From positions 1 to 9,389 of the forward strand of contig CAYRQM010000053.1 in the NCBI GenBank assembly GCA_964426415.1: a stretch of 9,389 bases of DNA. The letters run 5' to 3'. The notes beneath the pieces were generated by a model. That model had not been told where the DNA came from. It saw nothing but the letters and a program-made list of their open reading frames with translations, and did no database searches. How positions within the stretch are numbered: position 1 is the first letter of the stretch; the number at the start of each line of letters is the position of its first letter. Source of the DNA: UBA3792 sp964426415 (lineage in GTDB: Bacteria; Bacillota; Clostridia; Christensenellales; CAG-138). Of this stretch, positions 1-5,868 are shown piece after piece. Made by a program: the position numbers and the translations under genes.

Positions 1-71
1 TGTAGCTCAGTAGGTAGAGCACGTCATTGGTAATGACGAGGTAGTCAGTTCGAATCTGATCATCAGCTCCA
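1..71 (+). tRNA. tRNA-Thr (anticodon GGT), 5' end cut off by the window
   Basis: The cloverleaf can be traced by hand. The D arm is GCTC (5-8) with GAGC (17-20). The anticodon stem is CGTCA (22-26) with TGACG (34-38), around the loop TTGGTAA, which puts anticodon GGT at 29-31 (reads ACC and ACU, threonine). The variable loop has five bases (39-43). The T arm is GTCAG/CTGAT around TTCGAAT. The 3' acceptor strand CATCAGC (61-67) is followed by discriminator T68 and an encoded CCA (69-71). Bases 1-2 (TG) pair with 61-62, so only the first five acceptor bases lie outside the window. A terminator follows at once, so this is a single tRNA or the last of a tRNA operon. Confidence 0.95.
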
Positions 72-73
72 CG

Positions 74-105
74 ACCGCCGTAACTTGGTTGCGGCGGTTT
101 TTTTT
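74..105 (+). terminator. Intrinsic terminator after tRNA-Thr
   Basis: An uninterrupted hairpin starts three bases after the tRNA CCA. A74-G80 pairs with C92-T98 (ACCGCCG/CGGCGGT). The stem can extend inward through 81-84 with 88-91, including one T-G pair, leaving a three-base loop TTG (85-87). Eight T residues follow (98-105). This is a textbook rho-independent terminator. Confidence 0.93.
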
Positions 106-177
106 GTGGCGTTTTGGGAGAAATTGGTTGCCCCGCGCACAAGGTTTTCTGGAAAGGGGCGCAAACAACACGCCTCC

Positions 178-254
178 TGTCATCCTGAGGCAAGCCGAAG
201 GATCTCGCGTGTAAGCGGGAGATTCTTCCTCGCTAACGCTTCGTCAGAATGACA
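178..254. repeat. Dispersed palindromic repeat, copy 1
   Basis: The unit begins TGTCATCCTGAG and ends TCAGAATGACA, so its ends are near-perfect inverted repeats. Inside, GAAGGATCTC (197-206) faces GAGATTCTTC (219-228), giving a second nested arm. The same plan and shared blocks recur at 5456-5530. It is noncoding and sits between the tRNA terminator and the end of rsmA. Similar intergenic repeats starting TGTCATCCTGAG occur widely in gut Firmicutes genomes; that statement rests on general knowledge, not a search. Bases 106-177 just before it show nothing I can name. Confidence 0.8.
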
Positions 255-295
255 ACGCAGGGCGCGAAGGGACTTGCGTGTACGCTCTGATCATC

Positions 296-318
296 AAAAT
301 GGCGGCAGCGCCGCCATT
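296..318 (-). terminator. Weak intrinsic terminator of rsmA
   Basis: The segment 298-318 is a perfect nine-base-pair hairpin (AATGGCGGC / GCCGCCATT) with the three-base loop AGC at 307-309. Read on the minus strand it lies 13 bases past the rsmA stop codon and ends in only four T residues (299-296), two of which are inside the stem. The stem is strong but the T tract is short, so termination may be incomplete. Confidence 0.6.
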
Positions 319-330
319 CCCATATTTCCT

Positions 331-1158
331 TCATTCCTTCATTTCTTCATTCCCGTTGTCGTCCGCGCCGACGATCCGCTGATACAGCGCCAAAAACTGT
401 GCGGGGGTCAGTGTTTCGCCGCGGGTGGCGGGGGAGATGCCAAGCACTTTGAGCGCGTCCAATGCTTTGGGCACGCTTGCCAAATTGTTCTTGAGCGTTT
501 TGCGCCGCATATGCAGGCAGAGCGCCGTAAAGCGCATCAGTTCGTGCGGCGCGACTGTCGGCGTGTCCTCGCGCCTTTCCAATCCGACAAAGACGGACTG
601 CACATTGGGCTGCGGATAAAAGCAGTCCTCGGAAAAGTCCGCCATCCGTTCCCCCTTGTAGTACAACGCGCAGACCACGGACAGCGGGCCGTAGTTGTCG
701 TCGCCGGGCGCGGCAAAGAACCGTTCGCCCGCCTCCTTTTGCACCATGCAGTAGAGCGCGTCCGGTTGGCGTTCCAGCAGGGCGCTGCAAAGCGGCGTGG
801 TGATGGAATAGGGCAGATTGCCCACCGCTACGAATCCGTCGGGCATGTCGGCGTTGTATTTGAGTGCGTCGGCACAAACGACGGTCAGCTTGGGATCCTT
901 GAGGCTTTCGGAAAGGTACTTAGCAAGCGCGGCGTCCTTTTCGACGGCAAGCAGCGTCGCGCAGCGCGGCAGCAGCAGCTCGGTCAGCGCGCCAAGGCCT
1001 GCGCCGATTTCCAAGACGGGCTTTTCGTCGATGCGCATGGCTGCCACGCAGGACGCAAGGCGATCGCCCGCGATGCAGAAGTTTTGTCCCAACGCACGGT
1101 TGGGTCTGTGGTCGGCGGCGGAAAGCGCTGCCTTTACAAAGGAAATGTCGGCTCTCAT
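331..1158 (-). CDS. rsmA: 16S rRNA (adenine1518-N6/adenine1519-N6)-dimethyltransferase RsmA (KsgA)
   Basis: RsmA uses S-adenosylmethionine to dimethylate two adjacent adenines in the terminal hairpin of 16S rRNA during late 30S assembly. The 275-residue reading has the family motifs in order. ALGQNF lies at 22-27, where most members continue with L and this one has C28. The SAM-binding loop LEIGAGLG is at 49-56, and the acidic residue E73 ends the next strand. The catalytic motif NLPYS is at 114-118. Further on come MVQKE, FYPQPNVQSVF and RRKTLKNNL, typical of the rRNA adenine dimethylase family. I chose the ATG at 1158-1156 because the motif spacing and total length fit the family. An in-frame ATG at 1239 would add 27 unrelated residues and overlap ktrB. 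No Shine-Dalgarno precedes 1158, and a promoter places transcription start at or one base before this ATG. Short terminal motifs end at TGA (333-331). Confidence 0.95.
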   Translation of the reverse strand: MRADISFVKAALSAADHRPNRALGQNFCIAGDRLASCVAAMRIDEKPVLEIGAGLGALTELLLPRCATLLAVEKDAALAKYLSESLKDPKLTVVCADALKYNADMPDGFVAVGNLPYSITTPLCSALLERQPDALYCMVQKEAGERFFAAPGDDNYGPLSVVCALYYKGERMADFSEDCFYPQPNVQSVFVGLERREDTPTVAPHELMRFTALCLHMRRKTLKNNLASVPKALDALKVLGISPATRGETLTPAQFLALYQRIVGADDNGNEEMKE

Positions 1159-1165
1159 ATGGGCA

Positions 1166-1194
1166 AGTATACCATCTTTGCAAATCTCTTGCAA
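1166..1194 (-). promoter_or_regulatory. rsmA promoter, predicted leaderless
   Basis: On the minus strand the -35 TTGCAA (1194-1189) and the -10 TATACT (1171-1166) are separated by exactly 17 bases. Counting the usual six bases after the -10 puts transcription start at 1159, one base before the rsmA ATG (A at 1158), or on the A itself if a purine is preferred. There is no room for a ribosome binding site. Confidence 0.75.
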
Positions 1195-1217
1195 GCGGCG
1201 CAAAAATCGGTTATAAT
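1189..1217 (+). promoter_or_regulatory. ktrB promoter, predicted leaderless, sharing its -35 with rsmA
   Basis: On the plus strand the -35 TTGCAA (1189-1194) is followed after exactly 17 bases by a perfect -10 TATAAT (1212-1217). The usual six-base gap puts +1 on the A of the ktrB ATG (1224). The intervening bases GCGGGC do not form a ribosome binding site. TTGCAA is its own reverse complement, so this is the same physical hexamer as the rsmA -35. Confidence 0.78.
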
Positions 1218-1223
1218 GCGGGC

Positions 1224-2567
1224 ATGAATACGCGTGCACAAAGGGGTATCCAGCCGATTCGTGTCTTGCCGTTGGGGTTTGCGTCCATCATCTTGGTCGG
1301 AACCCTGTTGTTGGCGTTGCCCTTTGCGCGGGAGGACGGCGTGCCGCTGTCCTTTTTCGACGCCCTGTTTACCGCCACCAGCGCCACGTGCGTCACCGGG
1401 CTGACGGTGGTCACCACCGACGCGTTTTCGTGGTTCGGACAGCTTGTCATCCTGCTGATGATGCAGGTGGGCGGGCTGGGCTTCATGATTCTCACCGCGA
1501 ACCTGTTTTTGCTGGTGCGCCACAAGGTCAGCCTGTTCGAACGGCTCACCCTCAAAGAAAACTTGGGCGAGTCGTCCCTTACGGGGCTGCGCACCGTTTC
1601 GCTGCGCGCGGCGCGCTACGCCGCCATCTGCGAGGGCGCGGGCTTCCTGCTTTTGCTCATTCGCTTTCTGCCCCAATTTGGTCTGCGCGGCGCGTGGGTT
1701 TCCCTGTTCACCAGCGTGTCGGCGTTTTGCAACGCCGGATTCGACCTGATGGGCGATAACAGCCTGCTGGCTTACGTGGGCGATCCGCTGGTCTGCCTTG
1801 TGGTCATGGCGCTCATTGTGGCGGGCGGCATCGGGTTTGCCGTCGCGGGCGACATCGAGGGCGCCTGCACCCACAAGAAACGGCATTTGCAGCTCAATAC
1901 GCGGCTGGTGCTTTGCATGACGGTGGGGCTGATCGTCGTGGGCGCAGCGGCAATCGCGCTGTTGGAATGGCGCAACCCTGCCACGCTGGGCGGGCTGCCG
2001 TGGTACCAAAAAATTCTCGCCTCCGCATTCCAGTCGGTCACGCTGCGCACGGCAGGGTTTGCCACTGTCCGACAAGAGCAGCTCACCGAAGCCAGCCGTG
2101 CCATCAGCATCCTATGGATGCTCGTCGGCGGCTCCCCCACCGGTACGGCAGGCGGGCTCAAGACCACCACCTACGTCGTGCTGTTTTTGGCGGTCTGGTC
2201 GTCCATGCACGGGCGCAAGAAGGTTTGCATCGGCAAGCACACCATTGCACACGAGCTGGTGTACCGGGCGCTGTCGCTGTTTTTGATGGCGCTCACCCTG
2301 TTGAGCGTGACGCTGATTGCCGTCTGCATCGTTGAGGCGAACAGCGGCGTGTCCCTGCTCAATTTGCTGTTCGAGCTGACCAGCGCGTTCTGCACCGTCG
2401 GGCTCTCGTCGGGCGTGACCGCCACGGCGTCCATGTTCACACGGAGCGTGTTGATTCTGTTGATGTTTGTGGGGCGTGTCGGGCTCATTACCTTTGCCAT
2501 GTCCCTTGCGGGGCGTGACAAGGTCACGGCGATTCAATACCCCGAAGAAAATCTTCCCATCGGTTAG
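1224..2567 (+). CDS. ktrB: Potassium uptake channel subunit KtrB (TrkH/KtrB family)
   Basis: This is the membrane pore of a Ktr-type K+ uptake system, normally a dimer gated by a ring of cytosolic KtrA. The 447-residue length matches KtrB rather than the longer TrkH. The chain shows the four pseudo-repeated membrane-pore-membrane units, and the four filter glycines are visible: TCVTGL (G59), FCNAGF (G172), RTAGFA (G278) and CTVGLS (G393). The third inner helix contains the glycine-rich segment GGSPTGTAGG expected of the gating loop. The gene starts at an ATG with no leader or Shine-Dalgarno. ktrA follows 12 bases later, so the pair is one operon. The family is firm; KtrB versus a generic TrkH name rests on length and the adjacent ktrA. 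Confidence 0.93.
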   Translation: MNTRAQRGIQPIRVLPLGFASIILVGTLLLALPFAREDGVPLSFFDALFTATSATCVTGLTVVTTDAFSWFGQLVILLMMQVGGLGFMILTANLFLLVRHKVSLFERLTLKENLGESSLTGLRTVSLRAARYAAICEGAGFLLLLIRFLPQFGLRGAWVSLFTSVSAFCNAGFDLMGDNSLLAYVGDPLVCLVVMALIVAGGIGFAVAGDIEGACTHKKRHLQLNTRLVLCMTVGLIVVGAAAIALLEWRNPATLGGLPWYQKILASAFQSVTLRTAGFATVRQEQLTEASRAISILWMLVGGSPTGTAGGLKTTTYVVLFLAVWSSMHGRKKVCIGKHTIAHELVYRALSLFLMALTLLSVTLIAVCIVEANSGVSLLNLLFELTSAFCTVGLSSGVTATASMFTRSVLILLMFVGRVGLITFAMSLAGRDKVTAIQYPEENLPIG

Positions 2568-2579
2568 AAAGGATTTTTT

Positions 2580-3233
2580 ATGGCAAAGAGTTTTTTGGTC
2601 ATCGGTCTCGGTCGCTTCGGCAACACCGTCGCAGCCACCCTCAGCGGCATGCGCAATGAGGTCATGGCGGTGGATCAGTCCATGGAAAATGTTGAGAACA
2701 TCAAAGGCATCGTGCTGAACGCCGCACAGTGTGACACCACCGACGAGCACGCCATCGAGGCGCTGGGCGTCAACGAGTTCGACGCCGTCATCATCTGCAT
2801 CGGCTCCGACATTCGCGCCTCCGTCATGACCACGCTTCTGTGCTTGGAGCATGGCGCCAAATTCGTCATCGCCAAGGCGCAGGACGAGCTGCACGCCAAG
2901 CTGCTCAAGAAGGTCGGCGCGCACAAGGTCGTCCATCCCGAAAAGGACGCGGGTATTCGGCTGGCACGTTCGCTGTCCGCCGAGAACATGGTCGATTTCT
3001 TGTCCCTGTCCGACACGTTCGGCATTACCGAACAGCGCGTCCCGCAAAAATGGATCGGCAAATCGCTGCTGGACGTGAACGTGCGGCAAAAGTTCGACGT
3101 CTCCGTCATCGCCATTCGCCGCGGCGGTCACATGGTGGCAAACCCCAAGAGCGACACGCGGTTTGAGGAGGACGACACGCTGCTCCTCATCGGCGAAAAC
3201 GAAGCGCTCACCCGCGTCGCCCGCATCCTGTAA
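2580..3233 (+). CDS. ktrA: Potassium uptake regulatory subunit KtrA (RCK domain protein)
   Basis: This is the cytosolic gating subunit for KtrB. KtrA proteins form an octameric ring, bind ATP/ADP in the N-terminal RCK domain and, in Firmicutes, often bind c-di-AMP in the C-terminal domain. The 217 residues begin with a Rossmann nucleotide-binding strand and loop, VIGLGRFG (glycines 9, 11 and 14), and acidic D32 ends the second strand, as in the RCK_N family. Residues from about 135 to the end (IGKSLLDVNVRQKFDVSVIAI and on to DTLLLIGE) match the TrkA_C/RCK_C fold. The ATG at 2580 has a good ribosome binding site, AAAGGA (2568-2573), six bases upstream. No promoter of its own is visible, so it is expressed with ktrB. 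c-di-AMP control is inferred from the family, not shown by the sequence. Confidence 0.93.
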   Translation: MAKSFLVIGLGRFGNTVAATLSGMRNEVMAVDQSMENVENIKGIVLNAAQCDTTDEHAIEALGVNEFDAVIICIGSDIRASVMTTLLCLEHGAKFVIAKAQDELHAKLLKKVGAHKVVHPEKDAGIRLARSLSAENMVDFLSLSDTFGITEQRVPQKWIGKSLLDVNVRQKFDVSVIAIRRGGHMVANPKSDTRFEEDDTLLLIGENEALTRVARIL

Positions 3234-3245
3234 CTCTGTTCCGCC

Positions 3246-3977
3246 TCATCGGTAAATGTGCACGCGATCCGCAAAGATCCGTGCCAGCGTCTCGGTGAGG
3301 CGGTTTTTGCTGTCTCCGGACAGGTCGTACACCAACAGCTTTTGCGGCGCCATATTCACCAGCAGCGACACGATGCCGTCGGGCGCGCAGTCCACATACT
3401 CAATGCGCACGTTGCTGTCGTCGGTGAGGGTGCAGGAGCCGTCCTTGTGGATGCAGACCATCAGCTCCCGCACGCGGCTGTGACGGGTGCGCACATACGC
3501 CTTCAACGTTTCAATCAAGTCGCCGTATTCCTTTTGCACCAGCACGGCGGCGGCTGCCTGCTCCACGCACAGCTGCCAAAGCATCAGCAAATCCTGCATC
3601 CGAAATTGCAGATACCCTTCCAAGCAAACCGTCTCGGCGGTTTTCAGGTATGCCGTCAAATCCGTTCTCGGAATGGCAAGCTCCTCCCGTGCCCGCGCCG
3701 CCTGCAGCGCTTCGGTCAGCACCTGCTGCTTTTCAAATAAGTCCAGCGGCAGCGCGTCCGCTATCTTCGCCAAAACAAAATATTGCAAGTCGCGGCAAAG
3801 GAGCCGTGCAATGGCGTCCGCCGCCCGCTCCACCGCTTTGCCGCCCCGCACCGAGAGCAGCGCGCCGTGCGCCGTTTCCGTCACGGCACAGCCCTCCGCC
3901 TGTTCACACACGCGGCGGTTCAGCAGCTTCCCAACGGGGATGTCAAATTCAAACGTCACAACGTTCCAGGCGGGCAT
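3246..3977 (-). CDS. Putative sporulation protein, YtxC-like
   Basis: The 243-residue soluble protein resembles the YtxC family, whose biochemical role is unknown and which is found in spore-forming Firmicutes. The best support is the central block at 119-127, LEGYLQFRM, corresponding to the family's leucine-glutamate-glycine-aromatic, phenylalanine-arginine segment. It is followed by a helix, a KEYGDLIETLKAYV segment, and a strand-rich end with a short acidic turn (TLTDDSNVRIEY). It is somewhat shorter than the Bacillus protein as I recall it. No signal peptide or membrane helix is seen. The ATG at 3977-3975 has a strong ribosome binding site, AAAAGGAGG (3991-3983 on the minus strand), five bases upstream. 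The gene converges on ktrA with 12 bases between the stop codons. I found no convincing promoter upstream, which would fit a sporulation sigma factor but does not prove it. Confidence 0.72.
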   Translation of the reverse strand: MPAWNVVTFEFDIPVGKLLNRRVCEQAEGCAVTETAHGALLSVRGGKAVERAADAIARLLCRDLQYFVLAKIADALPLDLFEKQQVLTEALQAARAREELAIPRTDLTAYLKTAETVCLEGYLQFRMQDLLMLWQLCVEQAAAAVLVQKEYGDLIETLKAYVRTRHSRVRELMVCIHKDGSCTLTDDSNVRIEYVDCAPDGIVSLLVNMAPQKLLVYDLSGDSKNRLTETLARIFADRVHIYR

Positions 3978-4114
3978 AGCTGCCTCCTTTTCCTACATCA
4001 TATGAAAGTCTTGCTCTATTCTGTGCCGATTCGGACGGTTCGAAAATGGGAATATTCGGTAAGAAATTGTTTGGGAAACCACGGTTGGATTTTTACGGCG
4101 AACACGGGTTTTCG

Positions 4115-4143
4115 TTGCAACGGATTGCGCGCTGTGCTATACT
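4115..4143 (+). promoter_or_regulatory. Promoter of the nucleotidyltransferase gene
   Basis: The -35 TTGCAA (4115-4120) and the -10 TATACT (4138-4143) are separated by 17 bases, the same hexamers and spacing as the rsmA promoter. Predicted transcription start is near G4150. The mRNA would therefore begin right at its ribosome binding site GAGGA (4150-4154), leaving a leader of about 11 bases before the ATG at 4161. The rest of 3978-4160 holds only the ytxC ribosome binding site and upstream region; I see no other feature there. Confidence 0.75.
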
Positions 4144-4160
4144 GTTTTTGAGGATTTGCT

Positions 4161-5345
4161 ATGTTTGCGATAGAAACCAATGAAGGCTATTTTTTGCATC
4201 TGATTGCCTGTGCGCTCGATGGGCGCACGCCCAAGCCGCTGCCGCCGTCCGTCGCGCCCGCCGCGCTGTATCGGCTTGCCGAACGGCATGGCGTTCGTGC
4301 GCTTACCTATACGGCGTATGCCCGCGTGCCCAACGTGCCGTCGGACGCGCTGCTTGCCGCATGGAAGGAATCCTACCAACGTGCCGTGGTGCGCGACGCC
4401 ACACAGCAATACGAATTCGAGCAGCTTTCCGCCATGTTCACCCGCTGCAAGCAGCCTTTCGTTCCGCTCAAGGGGCTTCGGGTCAAGGCGGAATATCCTG
4501 CCACGGCGCTGCGCGAGATGGGCGATTTGGACATACTGTTGCCCAAAGCCGATTTTCACGCCATTCGCCCGCAAATGGAAGCCTTGGGCTATACGTTCAA
4601 GGAGCGGCACGCGCTGCATCACGACATCTACCTCAAGCCGCCCATCATGAACATCGAGCTGCATCGCGAGGTGCACACGGAGGATCGCCATTCGGCGCGC
4701 TACTTTGCGGCGCTGTCCGAAGCCGCCGCCCAAGGCGCGGGCTGCGTGCTGCAATCCGATGAAGATTTGTACCTGCATTTGGTGCTGCACGCCGCCGAGC
4801 ACGTCAAGGACGCGGGCATGGGCATTCGCCTGTTCTTAGATTTGTACCTGTTTCGCAAGCATCACACGTTGGACGACGCCAAGGTGGCGGCACGGCTGTC
4901 CGAATGGAAGCTGGCGTCGCTGGAGCATTGGATGCTGCTGCTTTCGGCGCTGTGGTTCGACGAAACGCCGCCCGTGCTTTCGGCAGAGGACGCCAAGAAG
5001 GCGGACGCCTTGGAAGCATTCTTCCTGCAAAGCAGCCTCTACGGCTCCGCCGCGCAGCAGCAAACCAACGCCGCGCTGAAGGCGGGCGACAAGCGCAACA
5101 GCCTGTTCTTGGGCAAGGTGCGCAATTTCCTGTCCGCCACGTTTTTGCCCTACAAGCTCATGTGCCTGCGCTATCCCATCCTCAAAAAAGCGCCCGTGCT
5201 GCTGCCCATCTTCTGGGTCGTGCGCATCGTGGATACGCTGCTGCACCATCGCAATCGTCTTGCCCATGTGGCAACCGAGCTGGACGCCGTCGATCCCGCC
5301 GCCTTCCAACAAAGCAAACAGGTGCTGGACACGCTGTTTCGGTGA
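4161..5345 (+). CDS. Nucleotidyltransferase family protein (NTP_transf_5-like), substrate unknown
   Basis: The 394-residue protein matches the uncharacterised nucleotidyltransferase family of the polymerase-beta superfamily. Visible marks are PLKG (102-105) followed by an alanine/tyrosine-rich helix, then RxxGDLDILL with the metal-binding pair D122 and D124. A HALHHD segment follows, and then IELHRE (165-170), whose E166 is the likely third acidic ligand. The C-terminal half is mostly helical and contains HLVLHAAEH and a DLYLF segment, also usual for the family. Such proteins are expected to transfer a nucleotide to an unknown acceptor; no substrate can be read from this sequence. It is a single-gene transcription unit with its own promoter, ribosome binding site (GAGGA, six bases before the ATG) and terminator. 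Nothing nearby suggests a polysaccharide or peptide-modification cluster. All predicted catalytic acids are present, so it looks active. Confidence 0.82.
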   Translation: MFAIETNEGYFLHLIACALDGRTPKPLPPSVAPAALYRLAERHGVRALTYTAYARVPNVPSDALLAAWKESYQRAVVRDATQQYEFEQLSAMFTRCKQPFVPLKGLRVKAEYPATALREMGDLDILLPKADFHAIRPQMEALGYTFKERHALHHDIYLKPPIMNIELHREVHTEDRHSARYFAALSEAAAQGAGCVLQSDEDLYLHLVLHAAEHVKDAGMGIRLFLDLYLFRKHHTLDDAKVAARLSEWKLASLEHWMLLLSALWFDETPPVLSAEDAKKADALEAFFLQSSLYGSAAQQQTNAALKAGDKRNSLFLGKVRNFLSATFLPYKLMCLRYPILKKAPVLLPIFWVVRIVDTLLHHRNRLAHVATELDAVDPAAFQQSKQVLDTLFR

Positions 5346-5393
5346 TTGGTATAGTCGTCTTGTCTTCGGAAAACTGCACACACGATATTTGAG

Positions 5394-5419
5394 AAGGGAA
5401 CGTCATAACGCTCCCTTTT
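5394..5419 (+). terminator. Intrinsic terminator of the nucleotidyltransferase gene
   Basis: AAGGGA (5394-5399) pairs with TCCCTT (5412-5417). Inside it CGT (5401-5403) pairs with ACG (5408-5410), with one A-C mismatch between the two stems and the loop CATA. The hairpin runs directly into a short T tract (5416-5419). It lies about 50 bases past the TGA at 5343-5345. Confidence 0.65.
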
Positions 5420-5455
5420 CCATTTTCGGGAAAGGAACGTAGATATTGCTCCGTC

Positions 5456-5530
5456 TGTCATCCTGCGCTTCGGCGAAGGATCTTGAACGCAAGCGGGAGA
5501 TTCTTCGGTACTTCCGTACCTCAGAATGAC
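5456..5530. repeat. Dispersed palindromic repeat, copy 2
   Basis: It starts TGTCATCCTG and ends TCAGAATGAC, like copy 1 at 178-254. It shares GAAGGATCT (5475-5483) and an AAGCGGGAGATTCTTC block (5491-5506). The variable inner arm differs: GGTACTTCCGTACC (5507-5520) is here a perfect small hairpin. That hairpin replaces the corresponding arm of copy 1, which is what one expects if base pairing, not sequence, is conserved. Its last bases (TGAC) are also the first bases of the inverted repeat at 5527. Confidence 0.82.
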
Positions 5531-5655
5531 CGTGCGGCGTGGTGTTGGTTGCGTTTACAAGTTTCAAGCTATGATGGCGGCTGCATTGGGTAGCACCTCT
5601 TGCGCGTAAAAGTTGATTGACGTGCTTCGCACGATTACACCACGCCGCGCGGTCA
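5527..5655. repeat. 129-base segment bounded by 19-base imperfect inverted repeats (MITE-like)
   Basis: The left arm 5527-5545 starts TGACCGTGCGGCGTGGTGT. The right arm 5637-5655 reads as its reverse complement at 18 of 19 positions; the only change is T5533, which faces G5649 as a G-T pair in RNA. The 91-base interior has a small perfect hairpin, CGTGC-TTC-GCACG (5621-5633), and no open reading frame of note. The ends suggest either a miniature inverted-repeat element or a folded noncoding RNA. I cannot see a clear target-site duplication. Confidence 0.6.
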
Positions 5656-5705
5656 GTTTCTCTGCAGGAGGATATTCGATAGACGCAGCCCGCAAGCAGC
5701 TCTTG

Positions 5706-5837
5706 CGAAAAGTTCCTTGAAAAAGTCTATACTTTAGCCAAAAACTCCCTTGAAAAAGTTGATACTTTCGCCCAAAACTCCCTTGAAAAAGATGTAATAT
5801 TTGTTAAAAACTCCCTTGAAAAAGTTTGAAAACCTGC
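5706..5837. repeat. Four tandem 33-base repeats upstream of the ATPase gene
   Basis: The core CTTGAAAAAG begins at 5716, 5749, 5782 and 5815, exactly 33 bases apart each time. Units 2-4 share an identical 18-base block (AAAACTCCC followed by TTGAAAAAG), and unit 1 matches unit 2 at 27 of 33 positions. There are no unique spacers, so it is not a CRISPR array. The TTGAAA in the last unit lies at the correct distance to serve as the -35 of the ATPase promoter. Confidence 0.9.
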
Positions 5838-5844
5838 ATATAAT
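5816..5844 (+). promoter_or_regulatory. Promoter of the ATPase gene, -35 inside the last tandem repeat
   Basis: TTGAAA (5816-5821) is followed after 17 bases by a perfect TATAAT (5839-5844). Predicted transcription start is near 5851, giving a leader of about 22 bases that contains the ribosome binding site. The -10 lies just outside the repeat array; earlier units have no comparable -10 at this spacing. Confidence 0.78.
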
Positions 5845-5860
5845 AGAAGTAGGCAAAATC

Positions 5861-5868
5861 GGAGGTGA
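5861..5868 (+). promoter_or_regulatory. Ribosome binding site that fixes the ATPase start
   Basis: GGAGGTGA is a near-perfect Shine-Dalgarno, with seven bases between GGAGG and the ATG at 5873. It lies downstream of the predicted transcription start and rules out the in-frame TTG at 5801, which is inside the tandem repeats and upstream of the transcript. Confidence 0.9.

Noticed and set aside
1159..1239. Longer rsmA start at the ATG at 1239
   Set aside because: It would add 27 residues not found in the family, overlap the ktrB start and lie upstream of the predicted rsmA transcript.
1155..3131. Long minus-strand open frames opposite ktrB and ktrA (1155-2075 and 2112-3131)
   Set aside because: Low-complexity, highly charged translations without domains or ribosome binding sites; the plus-strand genes are certain.
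4092..4120. A mirrored promoter for ytxC sharing the palindromic TTGCAA at 4115-4120
   Set aside because: At 16-18 bases on the minus strand the candidate -10 sequences (such as CGTAAA) are poor, unlike the rsmA/ktrB case.
5621..5633. CGTGC-TTC-GCACG hairpin as a terminator
   Set aside because: No T tract follows on either strand; it is more likely an inner arm of the inverted-repeat segment.
5706..5837. CRISPR array
   Set aside because: The units are directly abutting 33-base repeats with related, not unique, sequence between cores; no cas gene is in the window.
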